Assembly: GCA_965242665.1 (NCBI GenBank) | Contig: OZ251484.1 | Span: 930,001-994,000 of the forward strand | Direction: 5' to 3' | Source of the DNA: VXLM01 sp965242665 | Lineage (GTDB): Bacteria > Chloroflexota > Dehalococcoidia > Lucifugimonadales > VXLM01 | DNA: 64,000 nucleotides | Shown: in pieces, positions 1 through 8,189 of the stretch | How positions within the stretch are numbered: position 1 is the first letter of the stretch | Layout of the letters: each line of letters starts with the position of its first letter | The notes under the pieces: generated by a model | Told to the model about the DNA's origin: nothing | Databases searched by the model: none | The model's input: the letters and a program-made list of their open reading frames with translations, nothing else | Position numbers and translations under genes: made by a program

Positions 1-395
1 CAGTTGTCGCAGAACCGCGTCGCCGGGTAGCCCCCGGGCGCGAGCTTCGGAGCCATATACATGGTGGGCTCCATCATCGAACCGTCATCGGTCCCCATGC
101 GCTGCGGGAGGGCCATAGCACCCCCTCCCCCGCCTGTGGGGGCCTGAGCCGGCTCAGGAAGCGCAGGCGCCATGGCCGGGGCCGCAGCCGCAGGCATCTG
201 CTGTACCTGTGACGGGGCTTCAGTCATCGCCTGACCCGACGGGAACGGCGCATCCGCCGCAGGGGCGGGCATCGCCGCAGGGGCGGGTTGCGCTGGCTCC
301 TCCGGGTCTTGCGCCGCACATGCGATAGCGGCGGCGGCCGAGACCATGGCCGCGACGGCGATCACCGCGCTGTATTTCCAAATTCTGTTCGTCAT
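1..395 (-). CDS. N-terminal part of a putative lipoprotein (runs off the window)
   Basis: The gene reads leftward from ATG at 395 and is still open at base 1, so only the first 131 residues are visible. The start has a good Shine-Dalgarno (AAGGAG, 7 nt upstream). Residues 5-25 are hydrophobic and end in a lipobox-like AIAC, so Cys26 is the probable lipidated residue and the protein would be exported and membrane-anchored. Residues 29-90 form an Ala/Pro-rich linker, as is common after the lipid anchor of ABC-transporter binding proteins. A less biased region begins near residue 105 (PTMYMAPKLAPGG). A solute-binding protein is one guess, but the folded domain lies outside the window and the family cannot be named. 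Confidence 0.7.
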   Translation of the reverse strand, partial: MTNRIWKYSAVIAVAAMVSAAAAIACAAQDPEEPAQPAPAAMPAPAADAPFPSGQAMTEAPSQVQQMPAAAAPAMAPALPEPAQAPTGGGGGAMALPQRMGTDDGSMMEPTMYMAPKLAPGGYPATRFCDN

Positions 396-554
396 GCCGA
401 TTCTCCTTTCTGCGCTCGCTGGTGTCGCGTCGATTGTACGCCATCACGGACGCGCATTCGCCAAGCAGGAAAAACTATATCTTCCTTTTCAAGGGATGTC
501 AAGACCGGGTTTCGTTCGATCTGTTGGCATGGCGGTTCGGGGACGGAGACTCCC

Positions 555-934
555 AGCGATGCGTCCAATCCGCCTAGGCGCAACCCATGCAGAGAGGAAG
601 GAACGGAACGCCGTTGCCTCGCGCGCGTGCGCGCACGAGTTTTCGTTGCATTCTGTGGCATTCTGTCGTATTGTGTCGGATTCTGTCGAATTTTGCTGAA
701 GGCGAGTTTGACGTCGTGTCTTGGGGTGCGCTGTGATTGGGCGCAGAATGACGAGTGACGCTTGGGGGCTCGGGGTGACACGGTTGGGAGTTTGCATGTT
801 TCGCATATGCGGCTGCCTCCTCTTGGGTATGGTTCGACGGAGTCGTTGGAGTCGTCATAGTCCTATGGTAGTACGTGGGTTCTGTTTTGTCAAATGCGGT
901 GCAGGGGGAGATTCCCGCCTACGCGGGAATGACG
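555..934 (-). repeat. Composite intergenic element, copy E
   Basis: Read on the minus strand, this has the same parts in the same order as four other loci (4554, 11058, 59820, 60021): a REP palindrome (910-934), a promoter-like TTGACA (888-893) and TACCAT (865-870) with a 17-nt spacer, then a decamer array (641-690; five 10-bp units related to CGACAGAAT), then a GC-rich CTCGTGCGCGC tail. The region between promoter and decamers is longer here than in the other copies. No conserved protein is recognised. Bases 396-554 and 935-1175 hold nothing assignable. Confidence 0.7.
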
Positions 935-1175
935 TGGGTGGGTGCGGGAATGAATCGAACGGAACTCAATGCCGCGATTCCTCAGTCCGGCTCGTGGTAC
1001 TCGAACGGAATTCGTGTCCTTGGGCCCGGTCGATGGTCTCCCTCCAATGCAGACGGACTGGCCAGCACCAGCACGGCAACGTCTGGAACAGTGAACGTCT
1101 CTCCCCAATGCGGACGATGCGGACGGACTGGCTCCTAAACTCGTCGGACAGGGGGCTCCCCGCAATGTAGACGGC

Positions 1176-1916
1176 CTAGATGGCCGCGACTTCTCTCGCT
1201 AATACTAGGGCGCTCGTGATGGCGATGACGGCGACGACGGCGCGTCGGAAGACTGTTTCGTTCATTCGGCTGGATATCCGCGTCGACAGCCAGTATCCGG
1301 CTGCAGCTGCCGGCGCAGCCGCGGCCGCCAAGATCATGCGATCCGCGTCGAACAGACCTTGGACGGCGTATCCCACGGCCGCGGCGCTGTACATGGTCAC
1401 GAAGAAGAACGCCATCGATGCCCGTACCCGCTGTCGTTTCATGCCCTGCCCTATCATGAACAGCGCAAGCAGGGGCCCTCCGATGGAAAGCCCTGTGACC
1501 ATCGCAGCGACCCCGAATCCGAGTGTCGGCCCCGTAATCCGCGGCTTTGGAATCCTCCATTCGGTCTTGGCTATCACGAAGACGGTGAGCGCCAAGACGA
1601 GGGCGCTTATCCCAATGCGGAGCATAGAGGGGTCTAGGGCGCCGAGGGCGTACACTCCGAACGGCGTTCCCAGCACTCCGGCCGCGGCGGTTGGAGTAAG
1701 CTGGCGGTAGTCGGCGTGTCCGCGCGTCTCGACGAGGACGAGTCCGGACGCGACCACTGCGGCCGCGTTGACCGTAACTACGGTGGTTTGGGGATCCAGG
1801 GTCAGGAGGAGGATCGGCGTGGTGATTAGACCGAATCCAAACCCTACTATGCCTATGGTGAACCCGGCCGCCGCCAGTGCAGCCGCTGCAACGGCTATCT
1901 CGATGGGGCCGGGCAC
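1176..1916 (-). CDS. TauE/SafE (TSUP) family membrane permease
   Basis: The protein is a multi-spanning membrane protein of the sulfite exporter TauE/SafE family (formerly DUF81), whose members move sulfur-containing anions or other small organic anions across the cytoplasmic membrane. About eight hydrophobic segments are visible, with the family's paired repeat: GFTIGIVGFGFGLITTPILL near the N-terminus and a second GLSIGGPLLALF motif mid-protein. I chose the GTG at 1916 (246 aa, preceded by AGGAGG 11 nt upstream). The ATG at 2024 would add a polar 36-residue extension and overlap the upstream deacylase gene by 44 nt. It lies just downstream of that deacylase on the same strand, so it could export or import a product of that enzyme. 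Substrate unknown. Confidence 0.85.
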   Translation of the reverse strand: MPGPIEIAVAAAALAAAGFTIGIVGFGFGLITTPILLLTLDPQTTVVTVNAAAVVASGLVLVETRGHADYRQLTPTAAAGVLGTPFGVYALGALDPSMLRIGISALVLALTVFVIAKTEWRIPKPRITGPTLGFGVAAMVTGLSIGGPLLALFMIGQGMKRQRVRASMAFFFVTMYSAAAVGYAVQGLFDADRMILAAAAAPAAAAGYWLSTRISSRMNETVFRRAVVAVIAITSALVLAREVAAI

Positions 1917-1980
1917 GAAAGTCGCTGCCTCCTCTGCCGGAGAGTCGAGGGCGCCGCACGTCCGACGCTGCTGCCGCCAG

Positions 1981-3561
1981 TCATGGAATCGCTTGTCCTG
2001 CCATGACGCCGGTGCAGCGTTCATGGTCGACGGCCACTTGGCCGTTGACGATTACGAACGGGATGCCGACGGGATATTGCCGCGGATCGTCGTAGGTGGC
2101 GGTGTCGATGATGCGGTCCGGGTCGAACACAACCACGTCTGCGAAGTAGCCGTTCTCTATGCGTCCGCGTTTCCGGAGGCCGAACCTGCGTGCGGCGTTG
2201 TCGGTCATCCGCTGTACCATCTGCTCGATGGACATGATGGGGAATTGCCTGCGCAATCGGCCCAGGAATCGCGGAAATGCCCCCCAAGCGCGCGGGTGCG
2301 GGTGGCCCCCGACGTGTATTGAGTCGCTGCCAACCATGTAGTCCGTCCGGGAGAGCAATTCGACGGAATCGCGGCTCACCTGCCGCCAGACGGAGATGTC
2401 GCCGGGCGGGACGCCCCAAAACCCAACTTCCAGGTCGTTCTCCAAGAGCAGCGAGATCGTCGCTTCTCCGAGGGTCTCACCGCGTCTGGCGGCGATCTCA
2501 GGCACGGTGAGTCCCTCGAGTTCTGGAGTCTTTGGCATGTGGGAGTAGACGAACTCCCGCACGACTCGGGCCTCGCTGGTCTCGATATGTTCCGCTATCT
2601 GCGCGCGTTCGGAAGGATCCGCAAGGCGCTCGCGGATCTCTGCAGGGCCCCCGTTGTGCGCTTGGGACGGCAGGTTGCTGAGGACGAACGAGCTGCCGGT
2701 CGGGTATGGGTACAGTTCCAAGGTCAGGTCGACGCCCTCTGCTTTCGCGTCGTCAAACTGCTGCATCAGTTCTGCGACTTGTCCGGCGTTGTTTGCGCTC
2801 GTTCGAGTGTGGGAGAAATGCACCTTCACCCCGGATCTGCGTCCGATTTCCAATGCTTCTGGAACCTCTCCGCCTCCGAAACCGCGGTCGGTGTTCACGT
2901 TCCGCAAGTGAGTAGTGTAGACGCCGCTGTACTCCGCCACGACCTTGCACAACTCCACCAGCTCATCCGTATCGCTCCACGCCTGCGGGTGGTACGACAT
3001 TCCTGTCGCCAGTCCGACCGCGCCCTGCTCCATTCCTTCTCGCACCAGGCGCTTTGCGTGCTCCAGCCGGTCGCCGGTCATGGGGACGTCCGACATCCCG
3101 CAGGTTTCCACACGCAGCGCGCCGTGCGCGATATTGGCGACGACGTTTATTGCGGTCTTGCGGTGATAGTTCGCGCGAAACGCCTCGACGCTGCTCATGT
3201 CCAGATCGTCCGGCGCTCTCCCGAGAATGCCTGAGAGATAGTGGTTGTACATTCGATAGTTCGCGCTGGACGACGGGACGTAGGAAAGCCCATCTTGTCC
3301 CAGTATCTCCGTGGTAATCCCCTGGCGGATGCCTTGCGGGTGCTGTCCGTCTATCAGGAGGACGGCGTCGGAGTGGACGTGCGTGTCGATGAAGCCGGGC
3401 GATACGGCGTGCCCGGTCGCGTCGATCACGCGTCGCGCCTGCGCCTGCGAAAGATCGCCAATGACGCTGATCTTCTCGCCCTCGATACCCACGTCCGCGC
3501 GGTACCCCTCCTTTCCCGTTCCGTCTATGACCGTTCCCCCAGCAATGAGAACATCCAACAT
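1981..3561 (-). CDS. N-acyl-D-amino-acid deacylase / D-aminoacylase-like amidohydrolase
   Basis: A 526-residue metal-dependent amidohydrolase of the D-aminoacylase group, which hydrolyses N-acyl-D-amino acids to the free D-amino acid and a carboxylate. It begins with the small beta-sandwich typical of the family (LIAGGTVIDGTG). The metal site HVHSD is at residues 61-65 (His61, His63). Later conserved blocks are VHFSHTR and the C-terminal GSDS...HPHPRAWGAF, characteristic of D-aminoacylases. Length is normal (480-530 aa). The TauE-type permease follows 64 nt downstream on the same strand. The natural substrate cannot be read from the sequence; dihydroorotase and hydantoinase relatives share the fold but lack the C-terminal HPR block. 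Confidence 0.88.
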   Translation of the reverse strand: MLDVLIAGGTVIDGTGKEGYRADVGIEGEKISVIGDLSQAQARRVIDATGHAVSPGFIDTHVHSDAVLLIDGQHPQGIRQGITTEILGQDGLSYVPSSSANYRMYNHYLSGILGRAPDDLDMSSVEAFRANYHRKTAINVVANIAHGALRVETCGMSDVPMTGDRLEHAKRLVREGMEQGAVGLATGMSYHPQAWSDTDELVELCKVVAEYSGVYTTHLRNVNTDRGFGGGEVPEALEIGRRSGVKVHFSHTRTSANNAGQVAELMQQFDDAKAEGVDLTLELYPYPTGSSFVLSNLPSQAHNGGPAEIRERLADPSERAQIAEHIETSEARVVREFVYSHMPKTPELEGLTVPEIAARRGETLGEATISLLLENDLEVGFWGVPPGDISVWRQVSRDSVELLSRTDYMVGSDSIHVGGHPHPRAWGAFPRFLGRLRRQFPIMSIEQMVQRMTDNAARRFGLRKRGRIENGYFADVVVFDPDRIIDTATYDDPRQYPVGIPFVIVNGQVAVDHERCTGVMAGQAIP

Positions 3562-3640
3562 TCGCTACTTCCTCCGTAAGGTTGTTCGAGCGCCGAGTGA
3601 CGCCGCGGCTATGCGGGCGCCAGATGCGTCGCCTGCCTCT

Positions 3641-4348
3641 TCACGCTCCTTCTTCCGTGCCCGGATCGGCCTCAGCGCTGCCCCAACGTCTTCGATGAGC
3701 GCGTTTGAGCGCAGCGAACCGCCGCGCAAATCCCGCCGTCTGAATCGGATCCGTCGTCATGACGACTGCGTCCTCGCGGTTGTCCGAGTAATAGGCCCTG
3801 CGGATGCCGCGCTCGACGAATCCATATTTTTCGTAGAGCGCCCGCGCCGCGTCGTTCGACTTCCGCACTTCCAACGTAATCTTATCAGACTGCCGCTCGA
3901 TCGCGTGCTCTACCGCCGCGATCAACAGGAGCTCTCCGACTCCGCGCCGCCGGCAGCTGCCGGAGACGCCGACCGATACGATATGCGCCTGGTCTGGATC
4001 GTACCAAGTTCCTAGGAAGCCTACGATGTCCGAGTGCCCCGCATCGTCGTCGCGCAGCGCCGACCATGCGGACGCCACGCGTCCCATCACGCTTCGAACG
4101 CCGCCGCGCGCGCGCCGCTCCTCTCCCACGCTCGACGAGACTCCCGCATCCTCTGGCGCGACCAGTCTCTCCGCAACCCAGTACTGCATCGTGCCGTTGT
4201 CCAACTCCCGATGAAACGACGTCCGAGGGAACAGCGTCGAGAACACCTGCTTCTCGACCGCCTGCACTTGTGCGATGTCCGATTTCCGCATCGGTCGGAC
4301 TGCAAAGCGGGCGGCAGTCCTGGGGGTATCACGCGTGGCCGCATTCAT
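3641..4348 (-). CDS. rimI: GNAT N-acetyltransferase, RimI-like
   Basis: The protein is 235 residues with a GNAT core. The N-terminal VRPMRKSDIAQVQAVEKQVF is the usual RimI start, followed by an acetyl-CoA pyrophosphate loop with the R-R-x-G-V/I-G pattern (CRRRGVGELLL) and the C-terminal NDAARALYEKYGFVERGIRRAYY, typical of ribosomal-protein and t6A-operon-linked RimI enzymes. RimI acetylates the alpha-amine of ribosomal protein S18, though many RimI-like proteins have other N-terminal substrates. An insertion of about 40 polar residues (positions 63-105) and a basic C-terminal tail make it longer than the usual 150-160 aa. No clear ribosome binding site is seen before the ATG. The exact acceptor is uncertain. 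Confidence 0.8.
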   Translation of the reverse strand: MNAATRDTPRTAARFAVRPMRKSDIAQVQAVEKQVFSTLFPRTSFHRELDNGTMQYWVAERLVAPEDAGVSSSVGEERRARGGVRSVMGRVASAWSALRDDDAGHSDIVGFLGTWYDPDQAHIVSVGVSGSCRRRGVGELLLIAAVEHAIERQSDKITLEVRKSNDAARALYEKYGFVERGIRRAYYSDNREDAVVMTTDPIQTAGFARRFAALKRAHRRRWGSAEADPGTEEGA

Positions 4349-4429
4349 GCAAAGATTCTAGCACAGAAGGGCAGAGAGGCGCGGGTTCCCTCTCCTGATA
4401 CCGCGGCAGTTTTCCCCAGTTCGTAAATC

Positions 4430-4945
4430 CGCCCTGCCGCCACGCCCACCATCCCCGCAACCACCAACGTCATTCCCACACTCACCCCGCGTCATTCCTA
4501 CACTCACCCCGCGTCATTCCCGCACCCTGTCTACGTCATCCCCACGCCGTCTACGTCATTCCCGCGAAGGCGGGAATCTAGCCTCCCGCATCCGGCGCGC
4601 ACCCATAGCCGCGCCTGCACGGACACATCGAACCAACCACCGCGCATTTGACAGAACAGAACCTGCGTACTACCCTAGGACTATGGACACTCCGCGAAAC
4701 CGCAGCCCAAGGAGACATCTTGCAATCCGCAATACGCAATCCCCGACCTGCAATCCGCAATCCGCGATGCCCCAAACTCGCCGTCAGCAAAATTCGACAG
4801 AATCCGACACAATCCAACAGGATGCTACAGCATGCAACGAAAACTCGTGCACGCGCGTGCACGCGCGCGCAAGGCAACGGCGCTCCGTTGGATTCCCCTC
4901 GGCATGGATTGTGCCCAGGCCGCAACGGGTTGGACGGAGCGCTTG
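4430..4945 (+). repeat. REP-like repeats followed by composite intergenic element, copy A
   Basis: Bases 4430-4579 are short degenerate GTCATTCCC-type repeats ending in one full REP palindrome (4554-4579). The composite element follows: TTGACA 4648-4653, 17-nt spacer, TACCCT 4671-4676, an AAGGAGA sequence followed by CTTGCAATCC, and a 10-bp array at 4793-4842 (five units) running into a GC-rich CTCGTGCACGCG tail. The distal part (4890-4945) resembles the distal end of copy E (555-600 reversed). No protein is predicted here. Confidence 0.7.
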
Positions 4946-4980
4946 GAAGTTAATCAAACGAAACTCCGCCCAACCCGCGC

Positions 4981-5009
4981 TTGCACAAAAGAAACGAATG
5001 TGCTATGAT
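4981..5009 (+). promoter_or_regulatory. Promoter of the methyltransferase-TcmP-DUF5131 operon
   Basis: TTGCAC (4981-4986) and TATGAT (5004-5009) are separated by exactly 17 nt, a good sigma-70-type promoter. It lies about 100 nt upstream of the methyltransferase ATG, leaving a leader of roughly 95 nt. Confidence 0.6.
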
Positions 5010-5110
5010 TGCTGGACATAGACTGCCTGAAGAACGAACCCAAGGGCTCTCTTTACATATCGTCGACAGAAGATTCAAAATAGGATGCGAATCCAAGTAG
5101 GAAGGATACC

Positions 5111-6439
5111 ATGACGAACACTGCATCCCTCAACCGCACCCTCTTCCTCGAAGACAACCTGCCAGTACTGCGGGGGTTGGATTCCAAGAGCGTCGACCTC
5201 ATCGCGACCGACCCGCCGTTCAACAAGGGGGTGCCCGCGTTCGAGGGTACGACGAAGGCCGGCGTCAACGTCGAGTTCAAGGATGTCTGGAACTGGGACG
5301 ACGATGTCCAGGGAGAGTGGATCGAGCAGATTCGGAAGAAGCATCCGTCGTTGTTCAACGTGATCCACTATACAAATGAGGCGGCCGGCGACGATATGGG
5401 AGCGTTCCTGTGCTTCATGGCCGTGCGGATGTTGGAGATGCACCGAGTGTTGAAGGATACGGGGAGCATCTACCTTCATTGTGACCCGACCGCATCGCAC
5501 TACCTGAAGGCCATGATGGACGCCATCTTCGGACGGAGGAACTTCCGCAACGAAATCGTCTGGGGGTATCCTGCAAGCCCATCAGCGGCTAAACGGGACT
5601 TCCCGCGCAAACATGACACGATCCTCCGCTACTCGAAGGGCACGAAGTGGACATTCAACGCAGATGATGTGCGGATTCCCTACTCCGACAGCAGTATGCA
5701 CCGGATACAGTACGACGCAAACGCTTCGACGGTCATGCACGGAAAGAAGATCAAGCTGCATGACAAGGGGAAAATCCCCCCGACGGTTTGGACAGACATT
5801 CAGCAGGCCTACCGCTATCGGTCGGAGCACACGGGTTACCCGACGCAGAAGCCGTTGGCGTTGTACAAGCGCATGGTTGCAGCGTCGTCGAATCCCGGCG
5901 ATATGGTACTCGACCCGTTCGCAGGCTGCGCGACGACGTGCGTTGCGGCCGAACAGCTAGGCCGCCAGTGGATAGGGATAGACATCCGAGAAGAGGCGGG
6001 GGAGGTAATCTTCGATCGGTTGCAGAACGAGGTCATCAACGGGAGCATGGCGTGGAACGACATCGTCCGCGTTCTGACGGAGCCCCCCGAGCGAACGGAC
6101 GACGGGGAGTATGCCGCGCCAGAGCTGCTACTCGAGTCGCCGGGGCCGCAGGAGCCGAAGTTGTCCACGGCGGAAGCGAAGGCGCAGTTGCTGAAGATGG
6201 ACGGCATGGTGTGCTTGGGCTGCGGGTGGGAGCCGCCCTATGCGGACTATCTGCAAGTCGACCACAAGAAGCCGAAGGACAAGAAGGGGCGAGAGGTTCT
6301 GACGAATTTCGGGTTGTTGTGCGGGCCGTGCAACCTGAAGAAGGGGCGGAAGTGGTCGCTGCGGGAGTTGCAGGAGCAGCGGATTGCGGAGGAGCGGATG
6401 AACATGAAGTGGTACGAAGAGGACGGGAAATGGAAGTAG
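5111..6439 (+). CDS. DNA methyltransferase (N6-adenine/N4-cytosine, beta order) fused to an HNH nuclease-like domain
   Basis: The N-terminal ~330 residues are an amino-methyltransferase. The catalytic motif DPPF (residues 34-37) precedes the SAM-binding DPFAGCATTCVAAEQLG (about residues 264-280), which is the beta-class order shared by N6-adenine and N4-cytosine enzymes. TRIQYDAN and the YPTQKP block are typical of the group. The C-terminal ~75 residues carry an HNH-type zinc ribbon: CLGCG, then VDHKKP, then LLCGPCNLKKG (about residues 369-415), with two CxxC knuckles and the catalytic His. Either this is a self-contained modify-and-cut protein, or the HNH domain helps DNA binding. A good ribosome binding site (GGAAGG) precedes the ATG. 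It heads an operon with tcmP and the DUF5131 gene. Target sequence unknown. Confidence 0.88.
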   Translation: MTNTASLNRTLFLEDNLPVLRGLDSKSVDLIATDPPFNKGVPAFEGTTKAGVNVEFKDVWNWDDDVQGEWIEQIRKKHPSLFNVIHYTNEAAGDDMGAFLCFMAVRMLEMHRVLKDTGSIYLHCDPTASHYLKAMMDAIFGRRNFRNEIVWGYPASPSAAKRDFPRKHDTILRYSKGTKWTFNADDVRIPYSDSSMHRIQYDANASTVMHGKKIKLHDKGKIPPTVWTDIQQAYRYRSEHTGYPTQKPLALYKRMVAASSNPGDMVLDPFAGCATTCVAAEQLGRQWIGIDIREEAGEVIFDRLQNEVINGSMAWNDIVRVLTEPPERTDDGEYAAPELLLESPGPQEPKLSTAEAKAQLLKMDGMVCLGCGWEPPYADYLQVDHKKPKDKKGREVLTNFGLLCGPCNLKKGRKWSLRELQEQRIAEERMNMKWYEEDGKWK

Positions 6440-6467
6440 GGGACGGACGATGGATAGAGGAAACACT

Positions 6468-7328
6468 ATGACCGCAGGGGCTAATCCCGCGTCCGATGGC
6501 AAATTTGGCGGACCGTGGACTACCGAGAAGCTGGAAATTCTGGAGAAATACCTAGACGCCTACACTACCGCGCTGAAGAACCAACCCTTCAATCTCATGT
6601 ACATCGACGCCTTTGCGGGTACAGGAGACATCAGCATACAACAAGAACACAACGGCCCGCGAGCCATCATAGACGGTTCCTCCAGACGGGCGATCAAGAT
6701 CAAAGACAAGCCGTTCGACCGATTGATCTTGATTGAGAAGGACTATGAGAGATATAGAAAGCTGGTACACCTGAAAACAGAAAATCCCATCAGGGACATT
6801 CAGATTGAGAACTGCGACGCCAACTCATTCCTGCGAAACATGAGCGAAGACTGGAAAATATGGCGTGGCGTACTCATTCTTGACCCATTCGCTACCGAGG
6901 TTGAGTGGGCAACGATTGAGAAGGTGGCTCAGTTCAATGCGCTCGATACCTGGATCCTGTTTCCTGTGTCTGCAATTACGAGAATGCTCCCGAAATCACG
7001 ATTACCGGACGATGTCTCGAGGAAGTGGGCCAACAAACTGACTCGAATCTTTGGCGATGACAGTTGGAATGAGCTGTATCATCCTAATCCTCAAAAATCC
7101 TTCTGGGAAGACGAACTGTATCACAGAGATACCGGCACCGATGGAATCATCAGGCTATACAAGAACAATCTAAAAAGTCTATTCGGGCGAAGATTCATGG
7201 AACAATCCCAGTCTCTCTTGAATTCAACTGACGTACACTTGTTTGAGTTCATTTTCTGCGTTGGCAACGAGAATGGAGTGAGCCTCGCCAAGAAAATAGC
7301 CAAGTCCATTGTAGACGCTAGCGAGTAA
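6468..7328 (+). CDS. tcmP: Three-Cys-motif partner protein TcmP
   Basis: The sequence matches the TcmP family: a tryptophan plus LEILEKYLDAYTTAL at the N-terminus, YIDAFAGTGDI (a methyltransferase-like motif I), LILIEKD, and the acidic ILDPFATEVEW block. TcmP proteins are known mainly as genomic partners of three-Cys-motif (Gp37/Gp68, DUF5131) proteins, and one follows 4 nt downstream here. The biochemical role is not established; the fold looks SAM-methyltransferase-like. I chose ATG 6468 because AGAGGA lies 6 nt upstream; ATG 6450 would add six residues. Base composition is clearly more AT-rich than the neighbours, suggesting recent acquisition. The methyltransferase ends 28 nt upstream. 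Confidence 0.85.
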   Translation: MTAGANPASDGKFGGPWTTEKLEILEKYLDAYTTALKNQPFNLMYIDAFAGTGDISIQQEHNGPRAIIDGSSRRAIKIKDKPFDRLILIEKDYERYRKLVHLKTENPIRDIQIENCDANSFLRNMSEDWKIWRGVLILDPFATEVEWATIEKVAQFNALDTWILFPVSAITRMLPKSRLPDDVSRKWANKLTRIFGDDSWNELYHPNPQKSFWEDELYHRDTGTDGIIRLYKNNLKSLFGRRFMEQSQSLLNSTDVHLFEFIFCVGNENGVSLAKKIAKSIVDASE

Positions 7329-7332
7329 AGCC

Positions 7333-8064
7333 ATGTCCACGCTCTCGAAAATCGAATGGACGGAGACCACTTGGAACCCCGTCACCGGATGCACCAAGAT
7401 CAGCCACGGGTGCAAGCACTGCTACGCCGAGCGCATGACCAAGCGGCTCCAGGCTATGGGGATGCCCAAATATCGGCGCGGGTTCGATGTCGCCATTCAC
7501 GAATCCGTGCTCCAAGACCCCTTGAAGTGGAAGAAGCCGAGTATCGTCTTCGTGAACTCCATGAGCGACCTCTTCCACGAAGACGTCCCCGCGGAGTTCG
7601 TGCAATCGGTATTCGACGTCATGAATCGAGCGCAGATGCACACGTTCCAAGTGCTCACCAAGCGGCCCGGCAGGGTGAGCGCACTCGACGCGCGGCTCGA
7701 CTGGGCCCCCAACATCTGGCTAGGCACAAGCATAGAGTCCGCGAGGTGGTTGGATCGGCTGGACGCCTTGAAGTCCACGAGCGCCGCCACCAAGTTCCTC
7801 TCCCTGGAGCCGCTGCTCGGCCCTCTGCCCGGCCTTGACTTGTCGGGTATCGATTGGGTTATCGTAGGGGGAGAATCCGGACCCGGCGCGCGGCCCATAG
7901 ACGCCGATTGGGTACGGGAAATTCGAGACAACTGCATTGACAGCGGCGTCCCGTTCTTCTTCAAGCAGTGGGGAGGCGTATTCAAGAAACGGACCGGCCG
8001 CATCCTAGACGGCCGCACGTGGGATCAGATGCCGCGCGCAGTCGAACGCCAAAACCCAGGATAG
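7333..8064 (+). CDS. DUF5131 / phage Gp37-Gp68 family three-Cys-motif protein
   Basis: The 243-residue protein begins with KIEWTETTWNPVTGC and has the diagnostic cysteine cluster Cys20, Cys27, Cys30 (C-x6-C-x2-C, GCTKISHGCKHCYAERM), which resembles a radical-SAM iron-sulfur site. Further family blocks are VFVNSMSDLFHE, VLTKRP, WLGTSIE, SLEPLLGP and VIVGGESGPGARP. Members are found in phages and in bacterial islands, usually next to TcmP as here. The reaction is unknown; the cluster suggests a SAM-dependent or Fe-S chemistry acting on nucleic acid. It ends the three-gene unit that starts with the methyltransferase-HNH fusion. Confidence 0.88.
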   Translation: MSTLSKIEWTETTWNPVTGCTKISHGCKHCYAERMTKRLQAMGMPKYRRGFDVAIHESVLQDPLKWKKPSIVFVNSMSDLFHEDVPAEFVQSVFDVMNRAQMHTFQVLTKRPGRVSALDARLDWAPNIWLGTSIESARWLDRLDALKSTSAATKFLSLEPLLGPLPGLDLSGIDWVIVGGESGPGARPIDADWVREIRDNCIDSGVPFFFKQWGGVFKKRTGRILDGRTWDQMPRAVERQNPG

Positions 8065-8189
8065 TCCATATCGAGCGCATCAGTGACCAAACCCTGCCTT
8101 CCTGCACAAATCTCCAGATCCCTCATTCGGAAGCGCCCACGCAACCATCGATCCGATGATCCCAATGCCGCCATCATGGAGGACGAATC

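Noticed and set aside
8065..8189. Gap between the DUF5131 gene and the amidase as a regulatory region
   Set aside because: No clear hairpin, promoter or palindrome was seen beyond the GGAGGA of the amidase.
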